Below are positions 10,636-19,921 of a stretch of DNA of 64,000 nucleotides, piece after piece. The translations under genes were made by a program, and so were the position numbers. The notes below the pieces were generated by a model, which ran no database searches, had not been told where the DNA came from, and saw nothing but the letters and a program-made list of their open reading frames with translations. Source of the stretch: Clytia hemisphaerica (Eukaryota > Cnidaria > Hydrozoa > Leptothecata > Clytiidae); NCBI GenBank assembly GCA_902728285.1, contig CACVBU010000140.1, positions 1 through 64,000 on the forward strand. Direction: 5' to 3'. Positions within the stretch are counted from its first letter, which is position 1. Every line of letters starts with the position of its first letter.

Positions 10636-11345
10636 GACCCCCAGATATTCACCCAATGAACAAGTGTGCCAAATTTCAACCAAACCGGATCATTTTGGAG
10701 GCCTGTAGACTGCTCCAAAGCTTTAGCCTCGTTTTGGCAAAAAACTCGTTCCCAGGCCCCAAAAATCAAAATTTTTGAAAAAGGCGAAGAGCACCCCCAG
10801 ATATTCACCCAAGGAACAAGTGTGCAAAATTTCAGCCAAATCGAACAATTTTTGAAGTCTCCAGGCTGCCCCAAAGTTTTAGCCTCGTTTTGGCGAAAAA
10901 CTCGTGCCTAGGCCCCAAAAATCAAAATTTTCAAAAAAAGAAAACAACACCCCCAGATATTCACCAAAGGAACAAGTGTGCAAAATTTCAGCCAGATCCA
11001 AGCATTTTTGAAGTCTCCAGGCTGCCCTAAAGTTTTAGCCTCGTTTTGGCGAAAAACTCGTCCCCAGACCCCAAAAATCAAAATTTTCAAAAAAAGAAAA
11101 AAACACCCCCAGATATTCACCCAAGGAACAAGTGCGCAAAAATTCAGCCAAATCCAAGCATTTTTGAAGTCTCCAGGCTGCCCTAAAGTTTTAGCCTCGT
11201 TTTGGCGAAAAACTCGTCCCCAGGCCCCAAAAATCAAAATTTTCAAAAAAAGAAAAAAACACCCCCAGATATTCACCCAAGGAACAAGTGTGCAAAATTT
11301 CAGCCAAATCCAAGCATTTTTGAAGTCTACAGGCTGTCCTAAAGT
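10636..11345. repeat. 156-bp minisatellite, about 4.5 copies
   Basis: CAGATATTCACC recurs at 10,642, 10,798, 10,954, 11,110 and 11,266, each exactly 156 bases apart. The length is a multiple of three, so the unit reads as a 52-residue repeat on both strands without stops. The first copy is the most diverged. Open frames of 181 (+) and 201 (-) codons here are products of the repeat. Confidence 0.9.
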
Positions 11346-11347
11346 TT

Positions 11348-11392
11348 TTGTGACAGACAGACACACACACACACACACAGACAGACAGACAT
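11348..11392. repeat. (CA)n / (CAGA)n microsatellite
   Basis: ACACAC and GACAGACAGACA runs end the 156-bp array. Several invertebrate repeats end in such a tract. Confidence 0.8.
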
Positions 11393-11530
11393 TGTCAGAT
11401 TGTAGCTCAACTGAAGTTGAGAAAATAGCCATGTTGTCACTATTTCTGGGTATTTGGACCTCGTTTTCCCTTGGGGAGAACCGACTTGGTGGGATACAAG
11501 CGACAACAGTCAAATATCACTAAAGTATTC

Positions 11531-11960
11531 CGAACAATTTACTGAGCCAACTGAAAAATGATAAACAAAAATAACAATAACAAAAACAAAGCGACACTCT
11601 GGTGCGTTCAAGTGAGACGCAGGCGCTCCATCAAAGGGTTTGGGTGTCAATAAGCCAGCCGAAGAATGTTCCCCATGGAGAAACATACAGAGGCACGCAA
11701 AAAGGGAGATAGGAGATTTGACCTTGCGACGTAAAGAAAAGTGGGCGTTCAAGACAGACGGGTATTTTTGAGAGCAATCAAAACATTGAGAATTGCTGAA
11801 AGAGCAAACTTCACCTCTGGCAGGATCAAAGTCATCGCTAGGGTTACGCATCTTTCAAACCGAAGCTTCAGAAGGGTGCTGAACCATGGTTACCAAAGTT
11901 TTACGCATGCAGAAATCAAAAGCTTCACCCCTGATGAAATTAACAAACTAGTTACCTCGG
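11531..11960 (+). pseudogene. Tc1-like transposase fragment, copy A
   Basis: Carries the same segments as the copy at 18,300: an AACAAAAATAACAA-rich start, then a frame with VQDRRVFLRAIKTLRI, F-SGRIKVIARVTHLSNRS and RRVLN. This is the DNA-binding end of a Tc1-type transposase. It jumps directly to a 3' block (FTHAEIKSFT), lacking the catalytic core. Stops and shifts break it. Confidence 0.65.
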
Positions 11961-12000
11961 TGATCTCGAGCAGTTCAATCGAAAACAAAAATCATCTGTA

Positions 12001-12290
12001 AAACAGAACATTTCAGTCGGAGAAGTCATGGAATTCATGTGATTTATTTATTTGTTGAAGAGGTGCTAGGGAGATGTAAATGCACACAGACATTTGGTTG
12101 CTTACATTTTAAGCTTCAAATTAAAGACCAGTCATCAATCAAACATAAATCAGAGTCTTCCTAATCAATAAAAATGATGAAAGCTTAAACCACTTCGAAA
12201 ATGCAATAGCTAGGTATGAAATTAGTGTACGATTTTCAACACTGAAGTGATTAACATCGTAGAAAAATGAGTTAATATCTTTAAACTTTT
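12001..12290. repeat. Dispersed repeat R2, short copy
   Basis: Shares GAAGAGGTGCTAGGGAGATG and the ACGATTTTCAACACTGAAGTGATTAACATCGTAG stretch with 36,250-37,015. The larger copy contains an open frame missing here, so this is likely a deletion derivative. Confidence 0.65.
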
Positions 12291-12379
12291 TTATAAACTT
12301 TTATTTCTCTGGTGGCTGAGGATGTAAATTATTTTCATTTTTTTTTTCTTATAAATAACTTTCTACGATTTTCTTTGTT

Positions 12380-12507
12380 TTGGCACGCATCTATGCAACA
12401 AAGGACCTTCGTTCAACTGTAAATTGGCACAACAAAATGATAATTGTTGACCCATCTGTGCTCAAATTCTGCTTATCGGGTGAAGCTAAGGATTATCATA
12501 TCACAAA
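12380..12507 (+). repeat. R1 repeat, copy 4 (left half, split by an insertion)
   Basis: Matches the other R1 copies up to GATTATCATATCACAAA. The next R1 bases (CTACGATTGGACTG) resume at 13,343 after an inserted element. Confidence 0.75.
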
Positions 12508-13340
12508 TTCATGGTTTCAGCCCACTTTTTAGGTGCCCCCATTGAGCATGGTGCCCCCAGCAATTTAGGTCCTCTTGAGAAATTGCTTTGAGTTAGGTAC
12601 CCCCATTCAGCCAAAAGAATTTTTTTTGAATTGACACTTTTTGTTCTTTTGTATACCAGAAGATTGTAATCAGTTATGAGTGTGAGTGTTAAACGGTTAA
12701 ACAGAGCCAAAAACACAACTAGCTATCCATGTTTGCATACTCTTATCCTGAGGTTTTAGCTTCTCTATGCTACCGTGAGATCGGGTAACTTGCATCAGTG
12801 GAGGCTAACGTGCATAGCCCTCAAATGAATGACCTGGCTGGTCATTAAAATACAACTACGCAGCTCCGCTCGCAGCTCTACTCTACCATTTTTGTTTTGA
12901 ATCAACTTTGTATTTTAATGACCAGCCAGGTCATTTATTTGAGGTCTATGCATGTTAGCCTCCACTGATGCAAGTTACCCGACCTCACGGCAGCACGAGA
13001 AGCGCACTCGCATGAGAAAAGCTTTGTTTTTATGCTATAAAGATGGCGGCTATAAATAAAAACAATCACATTATTAGAAAAATATAGCAAAAGATGGCGT
13101 GATGGGAAACGAAAGAAAAATTGGATGGGAAACTAGGTGCTGAGGGTAAAAAAATTCAATAATTTGAAATATTTTGAAATATTCGATTTGGAAAATATAA
13201 CCAGCCCCAGAGCCTCCATCAAGACAGCTAGGTACCCTTAATGAATAGGTAACCCCAAAGAATTGCAAGGCATTAGCCCCCCTCTACTAACCTGGCCTAG
13301 GTGCCCTTCAGATTTCGGGGGGGGGGGCTGACACCATGTC
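12508..13340. mobile_element. Inserted inverted-repeat element within R1
   Basis: Ends CATGGTTTCAGCCC and GGGCTGACACCATG are inverted repeats. R1 continues on both sides, so the insertion is defined by comparison with uninterrupted copies. The target duplication is short or damaged (CAAA on both sides). The interior holds a nested foldback repeat and no intact gene. Confidence 0.65.
12757..13005. repeat. Foldback repeat, arms of about 100 bp
   Basis: The left arm (TACCGTGAGATCGGGTAACT ... GACCTGGCTGGTCATTAAAA) is repeated inverted at the right (TTTTAATGACCAGCCAGGTC ... TTACCCGACCTCACGGCA), with a central loop of about 50 bases. It is nested in the 12,508-13,340 element. Confidence 0.85.
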
Positions 13341-13342
13341 AA

Positions 13343-13545
13343 ACTACGATTGGACTGAATTTGAAATGATTTTTCCAGGTGGATATAGTTTCATGAAAGG
13401 TACGATATTCAATATAATGTAGAAAATATTGACTATGAATGCAGTAAGAATGTGACACAGTTTTATATAAGTGTATCAAACTTTTTCAAAAGGCTTCTTT
13501 TTCATTTTTTAGTATTAAGCAACTCAAATTGATAGTAAAGCCTCA
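13343..13545 (+). repeat. R1 repeat, copy 4 (right half)
   Basis: R1 resumes at CTACGATTGGACTGAATTTG and runs to AAGCAACTCAAATTGATAGTAAAGCC, where it passes straight into the Mutator-like coding remnant. Confidence 0.7.
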
Positions 13546-14993
13546 GGGAAAGACTAAAGTACTCTATAGACCAATGAAAAATAAGAGCTCTGAGAAACTG
13601 AAACAAAGCTCGTTGAATAAACGTAAACACGTCCTCCGAACACGAGCCCAAACTCTCAGGCATGGAATACATAAACTGTATCAAAGGAAACCAGCAGCTG
13701 GTTTCAAATTGATTGATGCAAATATACTTACAAATGCATTCAATAATTTTTCAGTCTGCAAATCCTATCAGGGGCCGTCCATATAGTACGTACGCAAAGA
13801 TTTTCCAAAATTTTGATACCCCCTCCCCTTGTACGCAGAGAACAATAGAAATGATGTCATTTAAGCAATAGATGTACGTTTTTGTTAAACCCCCCTGTCC
13901 CCCCTTCACTGCGTACGTACTATATGGATGGCCCCTCATGCATCATCAAGTATTGAATTAAAAGAAAATTCCAATTTGCGACGCGGTTTGTGTGAATCCT
14001 TGACGCTTCAATGCAAGAACTGTTCCAGTACCTACAACTTCAAAACCAGTCCACGATCATCACACAAGATACTGGCTTATGACATAAATTTTAGATCAGT
14101 CTATGCAAGTCAACAAATTGGTAGGGCTGGACTTTCAAAATTTTGTAGTTATGTACTTGATTTACCACAACCCGTTACAGACACTCCATTGATGAACAAT
14201 GACATATGGGCTATTTACAAACATATGATTATCGGAGACAGCAAACCTTTAGGCGAACAGCACAGCTTTTGCCCGAAAGGCGAGGATTCATGGTGTAAAT
14301 ATTGGGCGAACAATGAGGATTATCACCAGAAAAATATAATACCATCAGTTTTTAGAAATGAATTGAAACCAATTTTTCAAGCCTTAACCGAGGATACATT
14401 ACTTAATCGCTGTCTCAAAGGACTTACACAAAATCAAAACGAGGCGATAAATGGTGCTTTATGAGCCAAATCTCCAAAAGTAAAATTTGATGGTCGTAAA
14501 CGTGTGTGAAACAATTAATCATTTTAACATTGGAGCTTCAGGAAAATTTGACTTTTTTGAAGCTATAGATTTACCATTATCACCAAATTGTTTATATCAG
14601 TTCAGAAAGGAGGATGAGAAACGTATCAAAAATAAGATCTCAGTCAAATCGAGAATGGCCAGACGCAAGCAACGCGGTAAGAAAAAGTCTAAAGGTGCAG
14701 CTACTAAAACTAGCTATTTGGCTGGTGGATTTGGACTGTCCAAAGAACCAGAAGTTGATATTGATGGTATTAAAGAACCAGCCAAGAAACAAAACTCAAA
14801 ACAACAACAAACAAAAAAAACTAAAACCGCTATAAAAGACCCGACCGCTGTAAAAAACGTGAAATCTTGTAGCAAACCGAAGCCCGAAACTGATAAGGAT
14901 TCAGATGATGACATAACACTGAGTGAGCTAACTAAAGTGAAAATTACCTTTGTCGATGACAAAGAGGTCAAAATGATTATTTCTAAGTCTTAG
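13529..14993 (+). pseudogene. Mutator-like (MULE) transposase, broken, copy 1
   Basis: Reads as the transposase family common in cnidarian and arthropod genomes (Pfam Mutator-like type). It has a basic start (KRKHVLRTR), a zinc-knuckle-like CKNCSSTYNF, YDINFRSVYASQQIGRAG, a WAIYKHMI helix, CPKGEDSWCKYW and GLTQNQNEAINGAL. A TGA replaces the tryptophan expected after INGAL (copy 2 has INGVLWAK), and a frameshift follows before VCETINHFNIGA. The C-terminal tail is Lys-rich then acidic, to a stop at 14,993. A 165-bp MITE interrupts the N-terminal third. The element is inactive. Confidence 0.75.
13771..13935. mobile_element. MITE with GGGGCCGTCCATATAGTACG termini, nested in the MULE
   Basis: The inverted ends are about 27 bases with one mismatch (GGGGCCGTCCATATAGTACG against CGTACTATATGGATGGCCCC). 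TCA flanks both sides, suggesting a 3-bp target duplication. Similar ends occur in widely spread animal DNA transposons (from memory, the ISL2EU/IS4EU type, not verified). The interior is AT- and C-rich with no gene. Confidence 0.8.
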
Positions 14994-15670
14994 AACGTTT
15001 TAAATAGGATTTTTACAATTTTTGCTAGTTTTACGGACATTTTTCTGTTTGCGGTGGATTCTCGCAAGTTCTTGAATGTTGTACGCAAAGGGTATAAAAG
15101 GGAAGTTTTGCAAAAAATTCCTATTTTCATGCCTTTTCAGCAAAGTTCTGTCTTTATGAGAAGTGTGTTTTGAATGAAAAGATTTTCATGATAACTTAGT
15201 TTTTGATTATATAATTCAAGAAAACTGTTTTTTGAAGTTTTACCCCCGGATTAAAAAAAAAACATTCAAAACATAGAGGACCAATAATGTAACCAAACTG
15301 CCAAGTATCAAATTTCAACTCCATCCTATTGCTGAGATGTCCTTTACACAAGATTTTCGTATTTATTTTTAGAAATGACGTCATGACCCCCGTCTTTGAC
15401 ATTTTTTATTTATTTTTTATTTTTCAAACAACAATAGGTTTATCTATCATATATTTCAAAATTTCAAGTTTTTATCTTTACTAGTTATTGAGATATTGAC
15501 ATTTGAAATATCTTTTCGTTTTTTTTCAAAAAAGTGTCGATGGCCACCTAAAAGGCAGGGATTATAGAGGCACTGATAAAATGAAAGAATCGACATCAAA
15601 ATTAAAATTAGAACTTCATATTAGCAATGACCGAATCCCATTCTTGGAATAGCAACTCCAAAAGGAACAA
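14994..15670. other. Spacer between MULE remnants
   Basis: AT-rich with homopolymer runs. No gene or clear repeat was seen. Confidence 0.35.
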
Positions 15671-15673
15671 GAA

Positions 15674-15979
15674 ATGCTTCAAAATATTCTAAAGCATGAC
15701 CTTGTCCAAGAAGTCCTTGTTGCCTTCTTCACTGTAAACTCACATCTCAACGAGCTGAGGAAAAGTATAATATCAACAATATTGAATAATTCAACAAACC
15801 GTCGTCACAAGTCTTATTCAACTTTGGAGAAGGATTTTTGGATTGATATTTACAATAACTGCTTTCACCGAACTTTTAATCGCATTTGTGAAGCACTGAA
15901 TGGGCCTTGGCGATCAACTGTCCAAGAATGGCAAGGGAAAACACCTAAAAATGTTTATGACCTAGAATACCAAATATAG
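15674..15979 (+). CDS. Unrecognised 101-codon frame, probably transposon-derived
   Basis: The frame has a credible amino-acid mix (VNSHLNELRKS, EKDFWIDIYNNCFHRTFNRI, GPWRSTVQEW) and may extend upstream through KEQEMLQN. It lies just before the second MULE C-terminal copy. No family was recognised. It could be an exon of the MULE partner gene. Confidence 0.3.
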   Translation: MLQNILKHDLVQEVLVAFFTVNSHLNELRKSIISTILNNSTNRRHKSYSTLEKDFWIDIYNNCFHRTFNRICEALNGPWRSTVQEWQGKTPKNVYDLEYQI

Positions 15980-15984
15980 AATAG

Positions 15985-16380
15985 AATACCATCAGTTTTT
16001 GGAAATCAATTGAAACCAATTTTTCAAGTCTTAACTGAGGATACATTACTTAATCGCTGTCTCAAAGGACTTACACAAAATCAAAACGAGGCGATAAATG
16101 GTGTTCTATGGGCCAAATGTCCAAAAGTAAAATCTGCGGGTCGTAAACGTGTAATGCCGGCAGTGTGTGAAACAATTAATCATTTTAACATTGGAGCTTT
16201 CAGGAAAAGTTGACTTTTTTGAAGCTATAGATTTACCATTATCACCAAATTGTTTATATCAGTTCAGAAAGGAGTATGAGAAACGTATCAAAAATGCCCA
16301 GCGCAAGATCTCAGTCAAATCGAGACGCAAGCAACGCGGTAAAGAAAAAGTCTAAAGGTGAAGCTACTAAAACTAGGTAC
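15985..16380 (+). pseudogene. Mutator-like transposase C-terminal piece, copy 2
   Basis: Near-identical to 14,340-14,700: LKPIFQVLTEDTLLNRCLKG, NQNEAINGVLWAKCPKVK, VCETINHFNIGAF, then a shift into FFEAIDLPLSPNCLYQFRKE. This copy keeps the tryptophan that is a stop in copy 1, but has its own frameshift near 16,200. Confidence 0.7.
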
Positions 16381-16388
16381 TAAATCTT

Positions 16389-16721
16389 ATGATTGACGAA
16401 ACTGCTATCAAACCTGTTGTCCAATACCATGCCCCGAACACCTCTATTTATGGATTTTCAGCCATGCCAAGATTTGTCATTGGGAGAAATGTTTGTCAAA
16501 ATTTGGATATAAAGGCATCCTTAATCGGGCTTAACATACAGAAAGACACCAAGTCAAATAAAGAGATATATGGCATCACTGAGATCACCTTTGGAAACTC
16601 AAACTACTTCATTGCATACGCACAGTTCAAAACTTATACCGACTGGAAAAAGGCCCTTGACATGGGAGATTATATCAATCGAGGCAATCCCATCAACACC
16701 AACTGCGAACATGAACCATGA
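16389..16721 (+). CDS. Unrecognised 110-codon frame
   Basis: Contains YGFSAMPRFVIGRNVC and YGITEITFGNSNYFIAYAQF, a plausible folded-protein composition. It runs to the boundary of the repeat that starts at about 16,730. No match is known to me. It lies between MULE debris and a dispersed repeat, so transposon origin is likely. Confidence 0.3.
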   Translation: MIDETAIKPVVQYHAPNTSIYGFSAMPRFVIGRNVCQNLDIKASLIGLNIQKDTKSNKEIYGITEITFGNSNYFIAYAQFKTYTDWKKALDMGDYINRGNPINTNCEHEP

Positions 16722-16729
16722 CATTCAGT

Positions 16730-17240
16730 CACATGACACAAGTCCCCATAGTCATTATAAATTAAAAATCAAAGGTAATTCTTCTCAATGAATGTTTCTG
16801 GCGGTCCAATTAGCAGCTTCCCTAATTGTTTTGGATCACACTTTAACACTCGATACTATTACATAGAAATTAAGGGGAATCAGACTATAGCCTATTTGAC
16901 AACTCATCCGAAAATAACAAAAGCGATTATATAGAAGTAACCTAAATTGATTAAATTTCGCCACGATTTTCGCGAATTTTGCCAGTTTCCGTGAAAATTT
17001 GACCCAAACCCCGAAGAAGATAATTAAGGTGAAAAAGAGATTCTTAACTTTAATCTAATCAAAAATTTTACATTTTTAATTCGTTCTCAGAAGTTTTGAA
17101 AATTACACAAATGAGAGGTTGCATATAAATGTTCTCAATTTTCAGCAGAAAATCAAACCAAAATTATCAGACTTCGCCAACGTCAACAACAAACACCTTG
17201 AAGATAGAGGGACAGAACCTGCGAAGAATACGAGTACAAT
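16730..17240. repeat. Dispersed repeat R3, copy 1
   Basis: Closely matches 37,146-37,640, sharing AATTAGCAGCTTNCCTAATTG, TTTTGGATCAC and the ATAACAAAAGCGAT stretch. The end overlaps the R1-associated NFQQKI block. Confidence 0.7.
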
Positions 17241-17349
17241 ATCTTTTAACTTTTTTATAAACTTTTATTTCTTTGGTGGCTGAGGATGTAAAATTATTTT
17301 AATATTCTCTTTTTTATTCTTTCTGATAAATAATTTTCTACATTTTCTT

Positions 17350-17960
17350 TGTTTTGGCACGCATCTATGCAACAAAGGACCTTCGTTCAACTGTAAATTG
17401 GCACAACAAAATGATAAGTGTTGACCCATCTGTGCTCAAATTTTGCTTATCTGTTGAAGCTAAGGATTAGGATTATCGTATCACAAACTACGATTGGACT
17501 GAATTTGAAATGATGTTTCCAGGTGGATATAGTTTCGTGAAAGGTAGAAACGATATTCAAAATAATGTAGAAAATATTGACTATGAATGCAATAAGAATA
17601 TGACACTGTTTTTCAATAGTCAATTTTTTGCACTTACAGGCAGTGCATCAATCAGACTTTTTCGAAAGGCTTCTTTTTCATTTTTTAGTAAGCAACTCAA
17701 ATTAATAGTAAAGCCCGACAATTTTATTTTTTATCAGGACAATTCAACAAAGGACGTGACATGATATTGAGGGCCTCTGCCCTAATAAAGATGCTGGTCA
17801 GGTCGTTTGACGAACGATCTTTGATACCCGATGAGGTCAACGAAGTGGTCGAGATTTCAAAGACGTCCCTCATGATCTCATCTCAACTTGTTACCATGTG
17901 CCTGCACCAAACAAATGAGTATGTAATTATATTTTTAGTAATTAATCAACTTTTTAGGAT
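17350..17960 (+). repeat. R1 repeat, copy 5 (best preserved)
   Basis: One frame reads through RSTVNWHNKMISVDPSVLKF, a single stop, then YDWTEFEMMFPGGYSFVKGR, MTLFFNSQFFALTGSA and KQLKLIVKPDNFIFYQDNST; another frame follows with MILRASALIKMLVRSFDE, PDEVNEVVEIS and MCLHQTNE. The last ends near a donor-like GAGTATGTA. The protein is not recognised. Five copies in one region show that R1 was mobile. Confidence 0.6.
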
Positions 17961-17964
17961 TTTA

Positions 17965-18015
17965 GCAAAAATAGGGTCGGAGAGCCCGTAGAACAACAAA
18001 TTAAGTTTGTCTCGC
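17965..18015. mobile_element. 3' end of the GGCGAGACC MITE family
   Basis: GTAGAACAACAAATTAAG and TTGTCTCGCC match the right end of the complete copy at 54,320-54,702. The rest is missing. Confidence 0.6.
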
Positions 18016-18299
18016 CATATCTGATTTGTATTTGTGCTTGGCACTCAAACCCAGGGTAACACTGAGGCACGATAAAAATAAAAAAAATCCATTTTCCTAC
18101 TAAAATTTCTTCTCCGTGTTACTTGTAGTACTATGCCAATGCAATGATTTCGCAAATTGAACCCCAACAAAATCAAAGTAGCTGCACGTAGCCTAGTGTA
18201 TGTTTTGATTCTTGTTTTATTATTTTTGGGGTCTGGGACTGAATTTTGGGGTGTATGTTGGGTTAGGATAAGAGATCTAACTTTGTTCTAACATATTTT

Positions 18300-18990
18300 T
18301 CTATTTACTGAGCTAACTGAAAAATGATGAACAAAAATAACAATAACAAAAACAAAGTGGCATTGGTGCGTTCATGTGAGATGCGGAAAATCCATCAAAA
18401 GACTGGGGGTTTCAATAATCCGGTGAAGACAAAGTTCCCCAAGTACTCCAAGAGAAACATACAGAGGCACGCAAAAAAGGGAAATAGGGGATCTGACCTC
18501 GCGACGTAAGAACGCTGCAGGAAGACCTGGGAAGACCCAGAAAAGTGAGCGTTCAAGACAGACGGGCAATTTTGAGAACAGTCAAAACATTGAGAATAGC
18601 TGCAGGAGCAAACTTCACCTATGGAAGGATCAAAGTCATTGCTGGGGTTACGCATCTTTTAAACCGAACCGTCAGAGGGGTGCTGAACCAGGGTGGTTAC
18701 CGCTTTTTGCAAGGCCATCGCAAGGGCTTGTTAACACGTAAAGACTTGAAGTCAAGACTGAGGTTTTGTAAAACAATCCAAAAGAAAAAAATTCGGCTTG
18801 AGTTTTGGAGGCGTGGAATATCATTCTACCTGGATGTGGGGGGACTCAGTGAGAACATCAGTTCTGACCACGATTGTAGCATTCGAACGAAGTTTTACCC
18901 ACGCAGAAATCAAAAGTTTCACCGCTGATGACAAACAACAAACTCGTGAACTGGATTGTGATCGTGAATTTGTCGAGATTTTTAGTTTGA
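18300..18990 (+). pseudogene. Tc1-like transposase fragment, copy B
   Basis: Starts MMNKNNNNKNKVALVRSC, stops near 18,507, then continues with VQDRRAILRTVKTLRIAAG, NFTYGRIKVIAGVTHLLNRT, GYRFLQGHRKGLLTRKDL, RLRFCKTIQKKK and FWRRGISFYLD. These are the paired-HTH to first catalytic Asp (SFYLD) segments of Tc1/mariner transposases. After SFYLD it jumps to a 3' block (AEIKSFTADDKQQTRELD), losing the rest of the catalytic domain. Confidence 0.75.
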
Positions 18991-19063
18991 TTAAGTTCGA
19001 GCCTTATAAATATCTTAATAACTATGATTGAAAAACTTTAATAAATTACATTTTCTTTTTTAG

Positions 19064-19312
19064 AAATGTACCAACGATTGTGACTGGATGATCATGGTTG
19101 AAGGAGATAAGGAGAATGAGATTTCAATACTAATACAGCCGGGTACCTTTGCATTTTGTCAGAGAGTCATGTATATAACGAGAGGAACAATAAAAACGCA
19201 AAATGTAGAAATATTTCAAGGAGCAAACATAGAAAAAGTCGTGCTCATGACTCAACAGTGGATGCGAAATAAGCAAGGCATACGTTGTAACCAGGCAGGG
19301 GGTTTACATTAA
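19064..19312 (+). CDS. Possible terminal exon, unrecognised
   Basis: A strong acceptor (TTTTCTTTTTTAG) precedes an open frame in phase 0 with KCTNDCDWMIMVEGDKENE, QPGTFAFCQRVMYITRG and a stop after AGGLH. No family is recognised. It sits between Tc1 and DUF4371 debris. Confidence 0.35.
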   Translation, partial: KCTNDCDWMIMVEGDKENEISILIQPGTFAFCQRVMYITRGTIKTQNVEIFQGANIEKVVLMTQQWMRNKQGIRCNQAGGLH

Positions 19313-19329
19313 TGAGTATTATTTTAGGC

Positions 19330-19720
19330 ATTTCATCCAAAGCAAAAATCCCTGTCCTGAACATGTTCAGCGATGTATACAGAAATGTTTTCAGCGACCA
19401 AATATCAAAAAATAACAATGAAAATGCTAAAAGAAGGGAAAGAGGAAGACTTTATTTAAAAATTGTAATGGAATCCATTCAATATTTGACTCGACAAGGA
19501 TTAGCACTTAGAGGAAATAAAGATGGAACGATAATCTGACCCAGCTGTTATACTTACGAAGAATAGATCAACCATGGATCAAAGAGCGACTAGGTACAGA
19601 TAAAACCCCCAGGAGTTAAGAAATATACACACCACGACTATCAAGGGGAGATCACAGGTATCATGGGAAAGCAATTACTGAGACGAAAATTGTATGACAT
19701 TAATAACACTAAAATTTCTT
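19330..19720 (+). pseudogene. DUF4371 / hAT-like transposase-related fragment
   Basis: The frame shows ESIQYLTRQGLALRGNKDG, the hallmark RYLARQGLALRG of the DUF4371 (zinc-finger-MYM-1-like, hAT-related) family. After one shift it continues as NLTQLLYLRRIDQPWIKERL, and after another as KYTHHDYQGEITGIMGKQLL, both expected downstream in that family. Several stops make it a pseudogene. The 3' part is the first section of the tandem unit that follows. Confidence 0.65.
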
Positions 19721-19774
19721 TTAGGTAGCTGAATCGGATGCTGGTTTATCAAAACCAAACGAACGAATATCAAA

Positions 19775-19921
19775 ATGATTTCTGCTATCAGTTCCGTTCT
19801 AACGGCATACGTTATACAATCTTTCATCGCGCACGGTGAGGATGATACTCCTCCCATGAGCTCTTGTAGTGAAAACCTGAACATAGCAAGCTCGTTTATA
19901 TTCTTCTATTTACAGAGCTAA
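19775..19921 (+). CDS. Signal-peptide-like mini frame in the tandem unit (unit 1)
   Basis: ATG opens a 48-codon frame whose first 20 residues are hydrophobic (ISAISSVLTAYVIQSF) followed by a polar, Cys-containing part, ending in TAA just after a splice-acceptor-like TTTACAG. A GTGAGG donor-like site sits inside. Units 1 and 2 keep the frame; units 3-5 carry a one-base insertion (CTGATAATCAG) that breaks it. A diverged intact version starts at 24,767. It may be a remnant first exon of a secreted protein. Expression is unknown. Confidence 0.3.
   Translation: MISAISSVLTAYVIQSFIAHGEDDTPPMSSCSENLNIASSFIFFYLQS

Noticed and set aside
10908-11523. Open frames of 201 (-) and 181 (+) codons
   Set aside because: They arise from the 156-bp tandem repeat, whose length is a multiple of three. 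No start context, splice site or family motif supports a gene.
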